Shown here: positions 1-8,985 of the stretch, in pieces | How the letters are laid out: each line of letters begins with the position of its first letter | Numbering within the stretch: the first letter of the stretch is position 1 | NCBI GenBank assembly: GCA_026419015.1 | Contig: JAOAAF010000008.1 | Location: forward strand, 1 to 38,387 | Reading direction: 5' to 3' | Origin: Spirochaetota bacterium | GTDB taxonomy: Bacteria > Spirochaetota > UBA4802 > JAGODF01 | DNA length: 38,387 nucleotides | Notes under the pieces: model-generated | What the model was told of the DNA's origin: nothing | Databases searched by the model: none | The model's input: the letters and a program-made list of their open reading frames with translations, nothing else | Position numbers and translations under genes: made by a program

Positions 1-82
1 GTACTAAGCACTCTAAAAAGCGGCTTTCACAACTCTCGTTCATGAGGGAAAGAAGCTTTTGTGCATTGGTGCTTATACGTAC
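1..82. repeat. Nested imperfect inverted repeat (hairpin candidate)
   Basis: The outer arms TAAGCAC (5-11) and GTGCTTA (69-75) are exact complements, and GTAC at 1-4 can pair with GTAC at 79-82 across a 3-base bulge. Inside, bases 16-28 pair with 48-60 (11 of 13 positions), and CTC at 33-35 can pair with GAG at 44-46. It may be the terminator or 3' UTR of an upstream gene, a structured RNA, or one end of a repeat. It lacks a T-loop consensus, so I do not call a tRNA. Confidence 0.35.
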
Positions 83-251
83 ATGTGAACTATAGGTGCC
101 TCGCGATGAACGCAATTTGCTAAAATGCCAATGATCGATATAAAACAAGAAGGAGCAATGTAAATAAATCATAAAGATATTGTTAAAAACGTAAAAAAAA
201 AGTGAAAATTTCGATTTTTGCATTTTCTAAATTATTTTGTACAACGAGATT

Positions 252-292
252 TTTATAAATTCTTTACAAATTCATAATGAATTTTTTATATT
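252..292 (+). promoter_or_regulatory. Candidate Pho box and sigma70-like promoter of pstB
   Basis: TTTATA (252-257), TTTACA (263-268) and TTTATA (285-290) lie on an 11-bp register; the unit expected at 274 is degenerate (ATAATG). This resembles the Bacillus PhoP box (TTWAYA-type hexamers about 5 bp apart). TTTACA at 263 and TATATT at 287-292 are also spaced 18 bp, like -35 and -10 elements. The background is AT-rich, so chance is a real alternative. The similar array before pstC strengthens the call. Confidence 0.45.
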
Positions 293-369
293 CGGTTTTT
301 TAATTGTTTTAGCGCTGTATAACATTTCTTATTATATTTTCAAATCATATTAAAATTAGGAATAATTTC

Positions 370-1143
370 GTGAAAAGAAATGGTGAAAAAAAGATAAAGC
401 TGAAAGCCGAGAAACTCTCATTTTTTTATGGCCAATCGCAGGCACTATTCGATATTAACTTGGAAGTGGAGTCCAATTCGGTAATGGCGCTCATTGGGCC
501 GTCGGGATGTGGAAAATCGACATTTTTGCGCTGCATAAATCGAATGAACGATATCATTCCTAATGTTCGAGTTGAAGGAGATATTACCATCGATAACGAA
601 TCCATTTATAAACAGAACTTTGATGTGACTCAATTGCGCAGACGGGTTGGGATGGTATTTCAAAAATCAAACCCCTTCCCAAAATCGGTTTTTGAAAACA
701 TCGCATACGGATTAAAAATAAATGGAATTAGGGATCGCTATCACATCGAAAAGATTGTTGAAGATTCCCTTAAACGCACTGCATTGTGGGATGAAGTGAA
801 AGATCGGTTGCATGATTCCGCAATGAGCCTTTCTGGTGGTCAGCAGCAGCGTTTGTGCATTGCGCGAACCATTGCCGTCCAACCAGAAATCATCCTTATG
901 GATGAGCCAGCATCCGCACTCGATCCAATTTCGACCCAGAAAATAGAAGAGCTCATTTTGGATTTAAAGAAAAATTATACTATTGTGATTGTTACCCATA
1001 ATATGCAACAGGCTGCACGGGTGAGCGATTATACGGCATTTTTCTTTATGGGAAAGCTCATTGAGGTGAATAAAACAGAAATTATTTTTACCAAGCCTGA
1101 AAAGCAGATGACAGAAAATTATATTACGGGTAAATTCGGTTAA
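370..1143 (+). CDS. pstB: Phosphate ABC transporter ATP-binding protein PstB
   Basis: Cytoplasmic ATPase that powers high-affinity phosphate uptake through the PstC-PstA channel. The 257 residues are the usual PstB length. Walker A (GPSGCGKST) is at 43-51, the Q-loop glutamine near 98 in a VFQKSNPFP context typical of PstB, the signature LSGGQ at 154-158, Walker B (ILMDEP) at 175-180 and the switch histidine near 210. The start is GTG, preceded by AGGA about 8 bases upstream; no in-frame ATG fits better. It is first in the operon pstB-phoU-regulator-kinase, 31 bases before phoU. The permease genes lie convergently at 4312-6065, so the pst genes are split over two strands. Confidence 0.96.
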   Translation: MKRNGEKKIKLKAEKLSFFYGQSQALFDINLEVESNSVMALIGPSGCGKSTFLRCINRMNDIIPNVRVEGDITIDNESIYKQNFDVTQLRRRVGMVFQKSNPFPKSVFENIAYGLKINGIRDRYHIEKIVEDSLKRTALWDEVKDRLHDSAMSLSGGQQQRLCIARTIAVQPEIILMDEPASALDPISTQKIEELILDLKKNYTIVIVTHNMQQAARVSDYTAFFFMGKLIEVNKTEIIFTKPEKQMTENYITGKFG

Positions 1144-1174
1144 ATAGAAATGTTCAACAGAAAAGGGGATTGTC

Positions 1175-1828
1175 ATGACAACTCATTTAGAACTCGAATT
1201 GCAAGATCTCACGCGTAAAATAATGGAAATGGCTGATATTGCAATTGAGTCATTGGAAAACGCGGTGGAGTCACTCAAAAACATTGATGTAAAGCTTGCA
1301 GAAAAAGTTATTCAAAAAGATAGCGTGCTCGATAAATTGGAAATTCACATCGATGAAGAGTGTTCCCGCATATTGGTGACAAAACAACCCGCTGCGGCAG
1401 ATCTTCGGCTCATCATCGCGATTTTAAAGGCAAATACCGATCTCGAACGCATTGGTGATCTTGCGACAAACATTGCGAAAGAAACAATCCGCCTTGAGGG
1501 GAAGTCATTGCTAAAGCCTCTTGTCGATATCCCGCGGATGGCCGAATTGTGCATTTCGATGATAAAACTTGCGTTTCGCGCAATACTTGAAAAAGACATT
1601 GAGTTGGCAAAGCAGTGCATTTCAATCGACAAGCAGGTGGACGATCTCAACATGCAGATTTACAGAGAGCTTTTCACAATTATGATGGAAAGGCCATCGA
1701 CGATGAGTCAAGCGTTTGGATTAATTATGGTTGCGAAAGCTCTTGAACGCGTGGGCGATCATGCGACGAATATCGCTGAGCGGGCAGTGTATTTTATTGA
1801 GGGGCAGGATATTCGCCATCAGGAGTGA
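1175..1828 (+). CDS. phoU: Phosphate signalling protein PhoU
   Basis: PhoU links Pst transporter activity to the PhoR-type kinase and represses the Pho response when phosphate is plentiful. The 217 residues form the expected all-helical tandem repeat. Each half carries the metal-binding signature: ERIGDLATNIAKE near residues 90-102 and ERVGDHATNIAER near 192-204. AAAGGGGA precedes the ATG. It ends 3 bases before the response regulator gene, so the two are almost certainly co-transcribed and probably translationally coupled. Confidence 0.95.
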   Translation: MTTHLELELQDLTRKIMEMADIAIESLENAVESLKNIDVKLAEKVIQKDSVLDKLEIHIDEECSRILVTKQPAAADLRLIIAILKANTDLERIGDLATNIAKETIRLEGKSLLKPLVDIPRMAELCISMIKLAFRAILEKDIELAKQCISIDKQVDDLNMQIYRELFTIMMERPSTMSQAFGLIMVAKALERVGDHATNIAERAVYFIEGQDIRHQE

Positions 1829-1831
1829 TGA

Positions 1832-2518
1832 ATGCCAAAAATTTTTGTTGTCGACGATGAAAAAGATATTTGCGAAATATTAAAGCTCAATCTCGAAAAG
1901 AATGGGTTCGAGACAAAAACCTTCCTCTCAGCTGAAGCAGCGCTTTCTGTGATGAAAACTGAAAAACCCGATTTGCTCATCTTAGATATCATGTTAGGTG
2001 GGATGGATGGGTTGGAGTTATGCAAGACCATGCGTGCAACCGACGAATTTAAACTAATACCAATTTTGTTTCTTTCGGCGAAATCGAACGAAGTGGATAA
2101 GGTTCTTGGACTTGAATTGGGAGCTGATGATTATCTCTCAAAGCCGTTTAGCATTCATGAGCTCATTGCGCGCGTGAAAGCCATACTTCGCCGAAGTAGC
2201 TATAAAGCAGAGATTCCCAAAAGCGAGGTATTGGTATATAAAGGAATAGAACTGTGGCCAGATAAATATTCGGTATTCGTTGATGGTCAGGAAATTTCTC
2301 TCACTAAAACAGAATTTGAAATTTTAAAGCTTTTTATGCAATATCCCGGCAAAGTTTTTTCGAGAGATAATATTATCGACAGCGTGCGCGGTGATGATGT
2401 GTATGTTATCGATCGAACCGTTGATGTTCATGTAATGAATTTGCGGAAAAAACTCGGTGCATATAAAACTGCGATCAAGACATATTCGGGTGTTGGATAC
2501 GGATTAAAAGCTCGATAG
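1832..2518 (+). CDS. phoB: PhoB/PhoP-type response regulator
   Basis: OmpR/PhoB-family transcription factor, 228 residues. The receiver domain (about 1-120) has the acidic pair D8-D9, the phospho-acceptor D52 (ILDIMLGG context), the switch serine in LSAKS (about 82) and K104 (SKPF). A winged-helix DNA-binding domain follows (about 128-228), with a typical C-terminal wing (IKTYSGVGYGLK). Its place between phoU and a PhoR-like kinase marks it as the phosphate regulator. The phased hexamers before pstB and pstC are its likely sites. Whether it is closer to PhoB or to PhoP cannot be settled by eye. Confidence 0.9.
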   Translation: MPKIFVVDDEKDICEILKLNLEKNGFETKTFLSAEAALSVMKTEKPDLLILDIMLGGMDGLELCKTMRATDEFKLIPILFLSAKSNEVDKVLGLELGADDYLSKPFSIHELIARVKAILRRSSYKAEIPKSEVLVYKGIELWPDKYSVFVDGQEISLTKTEFEILKLFMQYPGKVFSRDNIIDSVRGDDVYVIDRTVDVHVMNLRKKLGAYKTAIKTYSGVGYGLKAR

Positions 2519-2523
2519 TTTGT

Positions 2524-4257
2524 ATGAAGAAATTTAAAACAAAACTCATTGTTATTTATTCATTGCTGGTAACAGCAATAATTGTTTCCCTCCTTATTAT
2601 GGTAAACAACTATACAAAGAGGGCAATCGTTTCATTTCTGGAGCAAGAGCTAAAAATTGGTGCTGAATATGTAAATTCGTATATAAAATCCTTTCACAGG
2701 CCGATTAATTCTTCTCTCTTTAAAAGCGAAGAAATAGCTGATGCATTAAAACGCATTGCGCAGAAAAGCCAAATGCGCATAACAATCGTGGCGGAGGATG
2801 GGATAGTGTTATACGATTCCGAATTGAATAGAGAGACGATGGAAAACCATTCGTATAGGCCAGAAATTATGGAAGCAAAAAAAAGCGGTCTTGCAACTTC
2901 CATACGATTTAGCAATACGTTACAGACCGAGATGCTCTACGTTGCCGCATTTTTTGGTACGCATTATATCCGCACTGCGAAACCTCTTATTGTTGTTCAT
3001 CAGCTTATTTCAGAAATTACTCGAAATGTTGTCATAAGCGGGCTTGTGGTTTTTGTGGTGAGTATAATAATTAATTTACTGCTGGCAAGCGCTTTCACGC
3101 GACCAATTGATGAATCGGTCAGTTTTATCAATAAATTTTTTAACGGCGATATGAATGCGCGGATACTTAACTACAAGGATGATGAACTCGGCTACTTACA
3201 GGCATCAATTAACAGGCTCGCCGACTCTATACAAAAAAAGATAAATGATTTAACTATTGAAAAAGACGTGTTGAAAATGATAATCGAAAGCATCCGCGAT
3301 CCTTTGGCGCTTTTCGATAGATTTGGAAACATTTCTGTTCATAACGGCGCGTTTATGCAAATGGTTGGTGCGGATAGAGAAATTGTGGGAAAATCCTATT
3401 TTTCGGTAATCCGCAACAGCGAACTGAATAGTAAAATTCATTATGCGTTTACGAGTAGGAAAGAGGTAATCTTCGAAGAGGCTATTAAGGGGAAAAACTA
3501 TTACGTATTGATTTTGCCGTTTCGGGGGAAACAGGACGAAAGCATTTTGCTTGTGATGCAAGATGTGACTGAACAAAAGCGAATGCAACAATTGAAATCG
3601 GAATTAGTAGGAAATCTTTCTCATGAGCTTAAAACTCCAATTAGCATTGTGAGAGGGTATTTGGAAACTATACGCGAGGTGCTCAACGATAGAGGTGCGA
3701 TCGAACAGTTTATCGAAAAAGCGATTGCAAATCTTGAACGGCAGAATGCAATCATCAACGATATGCTAAAGCTCAATAAATTAGAAACAACAGTTCATGC
3801 GAAGGATGAGTACATCAACATACGAAGCATTATTCAACAGTGCGTGGAGTTGCTAAATTTAAAAATTCAAAAGAAAAGTGTTTCAGTATCGTTAGATCTT
3901 GATGCATGCGATGGAGTGATTCTTGGAAATAGCTTTTTAGCAGAAGAAATTTTTTTTAATCTCATCGATAATGCAGTGAGTTACAATATACAAGGCGGAA
4001 GCATCAACATTTCTGCGCGCCGTATGAGCAATGCCATCCACATTGCAATTGCAGATACCGGAATTGGTATTCCAGAAAGCGAAATCGATCGCATCTTTGA
4101 GCGGTTTTACAGGGTCGACAAAAGCCGTTCGAGAGAAACTGGCGGCACAGGCCTTGGACTTGCAATCGTTAAACACGCTGCGCTTATCCTTGGGTGGGAG
4201 ATCGACGTAAAATCATCGCCTTCTGGAAGCGTATTTACCGTAATCGTAAACGAGTGA
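2524..4257 (+). CDS. phoR: PhoR-type sensor histidine kinase
   Basis: Membrane sensor kinase, 577 residues, partner of the adjacent regulator (5-base gap). The order is: TM1 about 8-28, an extracytoplasmic domain of about 130 residues, TM2 about 165-190, HAMP about 190-240, a PAS-like domain about 245-350, HisKA with phospho-acceptor H367 in NLSHELKTP, and HATPase_c with N box (FFNLIDNAVSY), G1 (ADTGIGIP), F box (FERFYRVDKSRSRETGGTG) and G2 (GLGLAIVKH). All catalytic boxes are intact. E. coli PhoR lacks a large periplasmic domain; this one has it, as in Bacillus PhoR. PhoU and the Pst transporter probably provide the phosphate signal. Confidence 0.9.
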   Translation: MKKFKTKLIVIYSLLVTAIIVSLLIMVNNYTKRAIVSFLEQELKIGAEYVNSYIKSFHRPINSSLFKSEEIADALKRIAQKSQMRITIVAEDGIVLYDSELNRETMENHSYRPEIMEAKKSGLATSIRFSNTLQTEMLYVAAFFGTHYIRTAKPLIVVHQLISEITRNVVISGLVVFVVSIIINLLLASAFTRPIDESVSFINKFFNGDMNARILNYKDDELGYLQASINRLADSIQKKINDLTIEKDVLKMIIESIRDPLALFDRFGNISVHNGAFMQMVGADREIVGKSYFSVIRNSELNSKIHYAFTSRKEVIFEEAIKGKNYYVLILPFRGKQDESILLVMQDVTEQKRMQQLKSELVGNLSHELKTPISIVRGYLETIREVLNDRGAIEQFIEKAIANLERQNAIINDMLKLNKLETTVHAKDEYINIRSIIQQCVELLNLKIQKKSVSVSLDLDACDGVILGNSFLAEEIFFNLIDNAVSYNIQGGSINISARRMSNAIHIAIADTGIGIPESEIDRIFERFYRVDKSRSRETGGTGLGLAIVKHAALILGWEIDVKSSPSGSVFTVIVNE

Positions 4258-4293
4258 TCGTTATATAAAACCCTATCGGTTATTTCTGCACGC

Positions 4294-4320
4294 TTGATTA
4301 CATCAAATGTTTTAATTTTT
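4294..4320 (+). terminator. Weak terminator candidate between convergent phoR and pstA
   Basis: TTGAT (4294-4298), a TAC loop and ATCAA (4302-4306) are followed by ATGTTTTAATTTTT. The stem is only 5 bp and AT-rich, so it is a marginal terminator for the phoR transcript. The T-rich tail runs into the pstA stop codon. Confidence 0.25.
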
Positions 4321-5172
4321 AAATTTTTTTCTAAATCGGTAACGCAACACCATTCCCGAAAAATTCAATGCGAGCACTAATGCGATAAGCACGATGGCAG
4401 TTCCGTACTGAATGTGGCGAGTTGCTTCGATGTGGATTCCCGCTGTCGCGAGGACGTAAATGTGATAGGGAAGTGCCATCACTTCGTTAAAGATTGTTTC
4501 GGGGAGATGGGGTGTGTAAAAAGTTGCTGCAGTAAACATAATAGGGGCTGTTTCTCCCGCAGCGCGCCCAAGGGATAGCATCACGCCGGTTAAAATGCCT
4601 GGTAATGCCGATGGCAAAACAATTTTGTAAATCGTTTGCCATTTTGTCGCACCAAGGGAAAGCGATGCTTCGCGATACGAAATTGGCACCGTAAGCAGCG
4701 CTTCTTCGGTTGAGCGTATGACAAGCGAAATGTTTAAAATTCCCAATGTAAGAGAGCCAGCAACGATGGAAGTGCCGAAGTCAAAAAATATCACAAAAAG
4801 GCTTAAGCCGAAAAGACCAAATACTACTGAGGGAACTCCTGCAAGATTGTTGATCATGAGGCGAATGAAATTCAACACCCTTTTGTTTTCAACGTATTCG
4901 GTTAAATAAATTGCCGCCATTACTCCGAATGGAACTGAAATGAGCGATGATCCAATCATTAAATAAAATGTCCCAACGATTGCAGGCCAGATTCCCCCTT
5001 CGCGCATTTCGTTGCGCGGCATTTGAGTAATGAATTCCCACGAGATGGCGCGAATACCCTTTATAAAGATAAAGCCTAATACCAGAAGCAAAAAGGCAAT
5101 TACGACATATGAAAGAAACGTAATTGCAATAAAAAACATTTTTTCGTAGAATTTCGATCGGTTTGCAATCAT
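4312..5172 (-). CDS. pstA: Phosphate ABC transporter permease PstA
   Basis: Inner-membrane permease subunit, 286 residues, about six transmembrane segments. The cytoplasmic EAA loop that docks with PstB is at about 167-195 (REASLSLGATKWQT...PSALPGI). The AGETAPIMFTA stretch after it is typical of PstA. Its start lies 5 bases after the pstC stop, so pstC-pstA is a two-gene operon on the - strand. It faces the pstB-phoU-phoB-phoR operon tail to tail. Confidence 0.95.
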   Translation of the reverse strand: MIANRSKFYEKMFFIAITFLSYVVIAFLLLVLGFIFIKGIRAISWEFITQMPRNEMREGGIWPAIVGTFYLMIGSSLISVPFGVMAAIYLTEYVENKRVLNFIRLMINNLAGVPSVVFGLFGLSLFVIFFDFGTSIVAGSLTLGILNISLVIRSTEEALLTVPISYREASLSLGATKWQTIYKIVLPSALPGILTGVMLSLGRAAGETAPIMFTAATFYTPHLPETIFNEVMALPYHIYVLATAGIHIEATRHIQYGTAIVLIALVLALNFSGMVLRYRFRKKFKN

Positions 5173-5177
5173 AGCAA

Positions 5178-6065
5178 TTAATTGTATTTGAATTTATATT
5201 TTTGTGTCAAATAATGCGCAATGAGATTAAAAATGAATGTAAAAATGAATAAAATAATTCCAATTGCAAAAAGCGCATAGTAATGTTCACTTTGATGAGA
5301 TGCTTCAGCCATTTCCGCGGCAATGTTCGATGTCAAAGGGCGTACGGGATCAAATAGCGATTTCGGAAATGTGGCAGCCCCTCCTGCCACCATGAGCACA
5401 ACCATTGTTTCCCCAATCACGCGCGACAAACCGAGGATGATAGCTGTCCAGATTCCCGAAAGCGCGGCGGGCATTGTAATGAAGATGACTGTTTGCAATC
5501 GGTTTGCTCCCAGCGCGTATGATCCTTCTTTGAGGGAAATTGGAACGGATGAAAGCGCATCTTCCGCGATGCTCGCAATGGTGGGCACAGCCATGAATGC
5601 AAGCATGAGCGCTGCATTAAACACGTTAAGCCCTGTATTAATATTGAAGGCATTTTGGAGAAATGGTGCAATCACAACCATCCCAAAAAATCCAATGACC
5701 ACAGAAGGAATGGATGCGATAAGTTCAATTGCAGGTTTAATTATTTCGCGCACTGCTGGTTTTGCGAGTTCTGAAAGGTAAATGGCGATTGCCAAACTAA
5801 AAGGAATAGCTATCAATGCGGCAACGATTGTTACCGTAATCGATGCAGCCAAAAGCGGGAGAGTACCAAATTTTGGGGGAACCGAAGTAGGGTACCACTC
5901 AGTTCCCAGAAGGAAATTCTTTATGCTAACTGAGTTGAAAATCGGAAGCCCTTCTTTAAAAAGAAAAATCGTAATGAGCAGAAGGAAAATGACAGACGAA
6001 AATCCAACCAGCGTAAAAATGTATTTTGCAGTGCGGTCTGCAATCTTATGCGCAGAGAGTTTCAT
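5178..6065 (-). CDS. pstC: Phosphate ABC transporter permease PstC
   Basis: Second permease subunit of the phosphate importer, 295 residues with about six membrane spans. The EAA loop is at about 180-205 (EGSYALGANRLQT...PAALSGI), followed by SRVIGETMVVLMVAGGA, a PstC hallmark. The ATG at 6065 has only a weak purine tract upstream (AAGG about 13 bases away). It is first in pstC-pstA and is preceded by a Pho-box-like array. No pstS for the binding protein is present next to it or elsewhere in the window. Confidence 0.95.
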   Translation of the reverse strand: MKLSAHKIADRTAKYIFTLVGFSSVIFLLLITIFLFKEGLPIFNSVSIKNFLLGTEWYPTSVPPKFGTLPLLAASITVTIVAALIAIPFSLAIAIYLSELAKPAVREIIKPAIELIASIPSVVIGFFGMVVIAPFLQNAFNINTGLNVFNAALMLAFMAVPTIASIAEDALSSVPISLKEGSYALGANRLQTVIFITMPAALSGIWTAIILGLSRVIGETMVVLMVAGGAATFPKSLFDPVRPLTSNIAAEMAEASHQSEHYYALFAIGIILFIFTFIFNLIAHYLTQKYKFKYN

Positions 6066-6110
6066 AACTGGATGTTGCCTTCAAAATTTTATTTTATTAA
6101 ACCCAAAAAA

Positions 6111-6149
6111 AATAAAGCTAATTTAAAGATATTGTTTAGATTTTGTTAA
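6111..6149 (-). promoter_or_regulatory. Candidate Pho box upstream of pstC
   Basis: Read on the - strand, TTAACA (6149-6144), TAAACA (6138-6133), TTTAAA (6127-6122) and TTTATT (6116-6111) lie exactly 11 bp apart. This matches the architecture of Bacillus PhoP boxes: four TTWAYA-like hexamers with 5-bp spacers. It sits in the 97-base gap between polA and pstC, which suggests pstC has its own promoter and is not simply read through from polA. Confidence 0.55.
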
Positions 6150-6160
6150 TTCAAAATGCG

Positions 6161-8860
6161 TTAGTGGGCTTCGGTCCAATTTTTCCCCCATCCGATGTCG
6201 ACAACCACAGGCACCGTGAGGCGGATAGCGTTTTCCATCTCGGTTCGCACAATGGGCTCAATTATTTCTTTTTCGTTTTCGGGAACTTCGAATACCAATT
6301 CATCGTGAACTTGTATTATCATGCGCGTTCCGAGTTTTCTTGTTTTGATTTCGTTGTGGATTTTCACCATTGCAATTTTAATCATATCTGCTGATGTCCC
6401 TTGAATGGGGGTGTTGATAGCGACGCGCTCGGCACCTTCTCGCTGAAATTTTGCATCGGAATTGATGTCGGGAAGAAGACGGCGTCTGCCGAGAAGGGTT
6501 TTTACGTATCCGTGTTTTCGTGCAAATTCGATTGTCTCGCGGATGTAACGTTCAAGCCCGGGGTATGCTTCGAAATGCTTTTTAATGAATTCGGCCGCTT
6601 CCTGTACTGAAATATCTGCTTGTTGGGATAATCCATAAGGAGAGACGCCGTAAATCGTCGCAAAATTGATTATTTTGGCTTTGCGGCGCATCTCAGGGGT
6701 AACGTCTTCGGGATTGACGCCAAATACTGATGCAGCCGTGATGTTGTGAATATCGAGTCCTTCGTTAAAAGCGCGAATCATTCGTTCATCGCCCGAAAGG
6801 TGCGCTGCAAGCCGAAGTTCTATTTGTGAATAGTCGGCCGACATAAGAAGATAGCCTTTTTCTGGGACAAATCCTTCGCGGATGCGCTTTCCCATTTCAT
6901 CGCGTATGGGAATGTTTTGCAAGTTCGGTGACGATGAAGAAAGCCTTCCAGTGGCGACGATCGTTTGGTTGTAAGAGGTATGAATGCGGCCAGTTTTTGG
7001 CGATACCAGTTTTGGCAATGCATCGATGTATGTGCTTTTTAGTTTGGTGAGCGTGCGGTATTCGATGAGATGATCGATTATTTCGTGTTTCCCTTTAAGC
7101 TCTTCTAATACTGCGATATCGGTCGAAAATCCTGTTTTCGTCTTTTTAATGGGTTTAAGTTTAAGCTTTTGAAAGAGGAGATTTGAAAGTTCCCTTGTTG
7201 AATTGATATTGAAATTGCTCCCAGCGATTGTATATATTTTCTGTTCGATCGACGCGAGCATGGATGCATTTTCTTCGGCAAGATTTTTAAAATGATCGAG
7301 ATCTATTTTCACGCCATGCCATTCCATCTCGGCGAGCACTTCGATCAATGGCATTTCTACCGAACGGAAGAGCTGGGAGATTTCATCTTCGCTTTCAAGT
7401 TTTGGACGAAGGTAATTATGTAACCGAAGGGTAATGTCGGCATCTTCAATGGCATATTCGGCAAGCTTTTCCAGCGGAACTTCAGTAATAGGAACTGCTT
7501 TCTTTCCTTTTCCCACGAGTTCGTCGTAGGTTATGGTGGTGTATCCTAAATATCGCTTTGCCATATCGTCCAAGTTGTGATTGCGTTCAGAAGGGTTTAG
7601 CACATATGAGGCAATCATTGTATCGAAATAAATTCCTTTAAGATCGATGCCCGCATTTTTCAATACGATAATATCGTACTTGATGTTTTGTCCGATTTTT
7701 GCAATCTTTTCGTTTTCGAGAAATGGTTTCATCAACGAGAGCGCCTCTATCGCATCAAGGGTGTTCGTCGAAAAGAGCGTTTGAGTTTGTATTGGGATGT
7801 ACCATCCGCTGCCTTCGCGAATTGATAGCGAAATCCCGACCAGTTCGGCTTCGATGGGAGAAATCGAAGTGGTCTCTGTATCAATTGACACAAAGCCTAT
7901 CGATTCTATTTGTTTAAGCACTTCCTTTAATTGTTCATCGCTTTTAATGATGATGTATTCTTTTTGCTGGTATGTGATGCTTTTTTCTTTTGCATCTTCT
8001 CCAAGTTCCTTAGCGATGGATGGCATTTCCATTTTTCGGAAATATTCGCGAGCCTTTTCGGTTTCAATTTGAGGCGTTTTAAGCTTTCCTAAGTCAAGGG
8101 GGACATCGAGGTTTGTGCAGATCGTAACGAGTTGACGGCTCAAATATGCGCTCTCTTTCCCTTTCTCGAGCAATTCGCGAAGTTTCCCTTTTATGTGATT
8201 TAGGTTTCTGTATATGTTGTCGAGCGAACCGTATTCGTGGATAAGCTTTTGAGCCGTTTTTTCTCCAATCCCTTTGATGCCCGGCACATTGTCCGATGTA
8301 TCGCCGACAAGCGCCATATAATCGATTACCTGCTCGGGAGTGATCCCAAGTTTTTCGATGACTGCGCTGCGATCGTACATTTCGTGTTCGGATATCCCTT
8401 TTTTGTTTGCATAGACAGTGGTATGGTTATCGATGAGTTGATATGCGTCTTTATCTCCTGTGACAAGTACTACTGTGAGGTTTGGCGAGGAGTATTTTTT
8501 TGCAATAGACCCAAGCACATCATCGGCTTCGTATTCTGGATGTTCGATCACAGGGATTCCCAACTCGCCGATCATGCGTTTAATTTCATCGATTTGCGGG
8601 CGCAAGTCATCGGGCATTTTGAGCCGATTTGCTTTGTAATCGGGGAACATTTCGAATCGAAATGTTTTTCCGGGGGGATCGAAGGCGACGACGAGATAGT
8701 CCGGCTTTTCTTCTTGGATGAGCTTGATGAGCATGCGCGCAAATCCGTAAATTGCTGAAATGTTTTGGCCTTTTGAGTTTATAAGTGGGTTTTTAATAAA
8801 TGCATAATATGCGCGGTAGCAAAGAGCATGGCCATCAATGGCATAGAGGCGTTTCACCAT
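6161..8860 (-). CDS. polA: DNA polymerase I
   Basis: Repair and Okazaki-fragment polymerase, 899 residues from the chosen start. The order is: 5'-3' exonuclease (LYAIDGHALCYRA near the N-terminus, EADDVLGS, VTGDKDAYQL, and GDTSDNVPGIKGIGEKTA); a 3'-5' exonuclease with an intact DxE motif (SIDTET, about 325); then the polymerase with motif A (SADYSQIELRLAAHLSGD, about 675), the O-helix (KIINFATIYG, about 730) and motif C (QVHDELVFE, about 850). The open frame extends 21 codons further upstream, but the ATG at 8860 has AAAAAGGAAA about 7 bases before it and gives the canonical N-terminus. All three activities look intact. Confidence 0.96.
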   Translation of the reverse strand: MVKRLYAIDGHALCYRAYYAFIKNPLINSKGQNISAIYGFARMLIKLIQEEKPDYLVVAFDPPGKTFRFEMFPDYKANRLKMPDDLRPQIDEIKRMIGELGIPVIEHPEYEADDVLGSIAKKYSSPNLTVVLVTGDKDAYQLIDNHTTVYANKKGISEHEMYDRSAVIEKLGITPEQVIDYMALVGDTSDNVPGIKGIGEKTAQKLIHEYGSLDNIYRNLNHIKGKLRELLEKGKESAYLSRQLVTICTNLDVPLDLGKLKTPQIETEKAREYFRKMEMPSIAKELGEDAKEKSITYQQKEYIIIKSDEQLKEVLKQIESIGFVSIDTETTSISPIEAELVGISLSIREGSGWYIPIQTQTLFSTNTLDAIEALSLMKPFLENEKIAKIGQNIKYDIIVLKNAGIDLKGIYFDTMIASYVLNPSERNHNLDDMAKRYLGYTTITYDELVGKGKKAVPITEVPLEKLAEYAIEDADITLRLHNYLRPKLESEDEISQLFRSVEMPLIEVLAEMEWHGVKIDLDHFKNLAEENASMLASIEQKIYTIAGSNFNINSTRELSNLLFQKLKLKPIKKTKTGFSTDIAVLEELKGKHEIIDHLIEYRTLTKLKSTYIDALPKLVSPKTGRIHTSYNQTIVATGRLSSSSPNLQNIPIRDEMGKRIREGFVPEKGYLLMSADYSQIELRLAAHLSGDERMIRAFNEGLDIHNITAASVFGVNPEDVTPEMRRKAKIINFATIYGVSPYGLSQQADISVQEAAEFIKKHFEAYPGLERYIRETIEFARKHGYVKTLLGRRRLLPDINSDAKFQREGAERVAINTPIQGTSADMIKIAMVKIHNEIKTRKLGTRMIIQVHDELVFEVPENEKEIIEPIVRTEMENAIRLTVPVVVDIGWGKNWTEAH

Positions 8861-8905
8861 GGGTATTTCCTTTTTGCGATATCCATAACAAATTGAAAAA
8901 TCCGA

Positions 8906-8917
8906 TTGAAATTTCAA
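8906..8917. promoter_or_regulatory. 12-bp perfect palindrome between divergent polA and methyltransferase
   Basis: TTGAAATTTCAA is a perfect palindrome in the 125-base divergent intergenic region. It could be an operator or a chance AT-rich palindrome. No paired -35/-10 of good quality is placed clearly around it. Confidence 0.2.
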
Positions 8918-8985
8918 GCACATAATTTTTTGAAAGGGTTAATTTTCATTAGATCATAAACTACTAAAAGAGGTGGATTTGTGTA

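Larger units (their letters stand above)
1..369. other. Intergenic region upstream of pstB
   Basis: No open reading frame of useful length is visible. The first 82 bases form an imperfect nested inverted repeat (separate entry). From about 180 onward the sequence is extremely AT-rich and carries the phased hexamers and promoter-like elements of the pst operon (separate entry). Whatever gene lies to the left of the window does not reach into it in a recognisable way. Confidence 0.6.

Noticed and set aside
1-82. tRNA-like fold at the left edge
   Set aside because: The arms do not match the tRNA cloverleaf and no TTCRANY T-loop is present.
6161-8923. Longer polA start at 8923
   Set aside because: The extra 21 residues have no ribosome binding site and do not fit the conserved N-terminus; the ATG at 8860 has a clear one.
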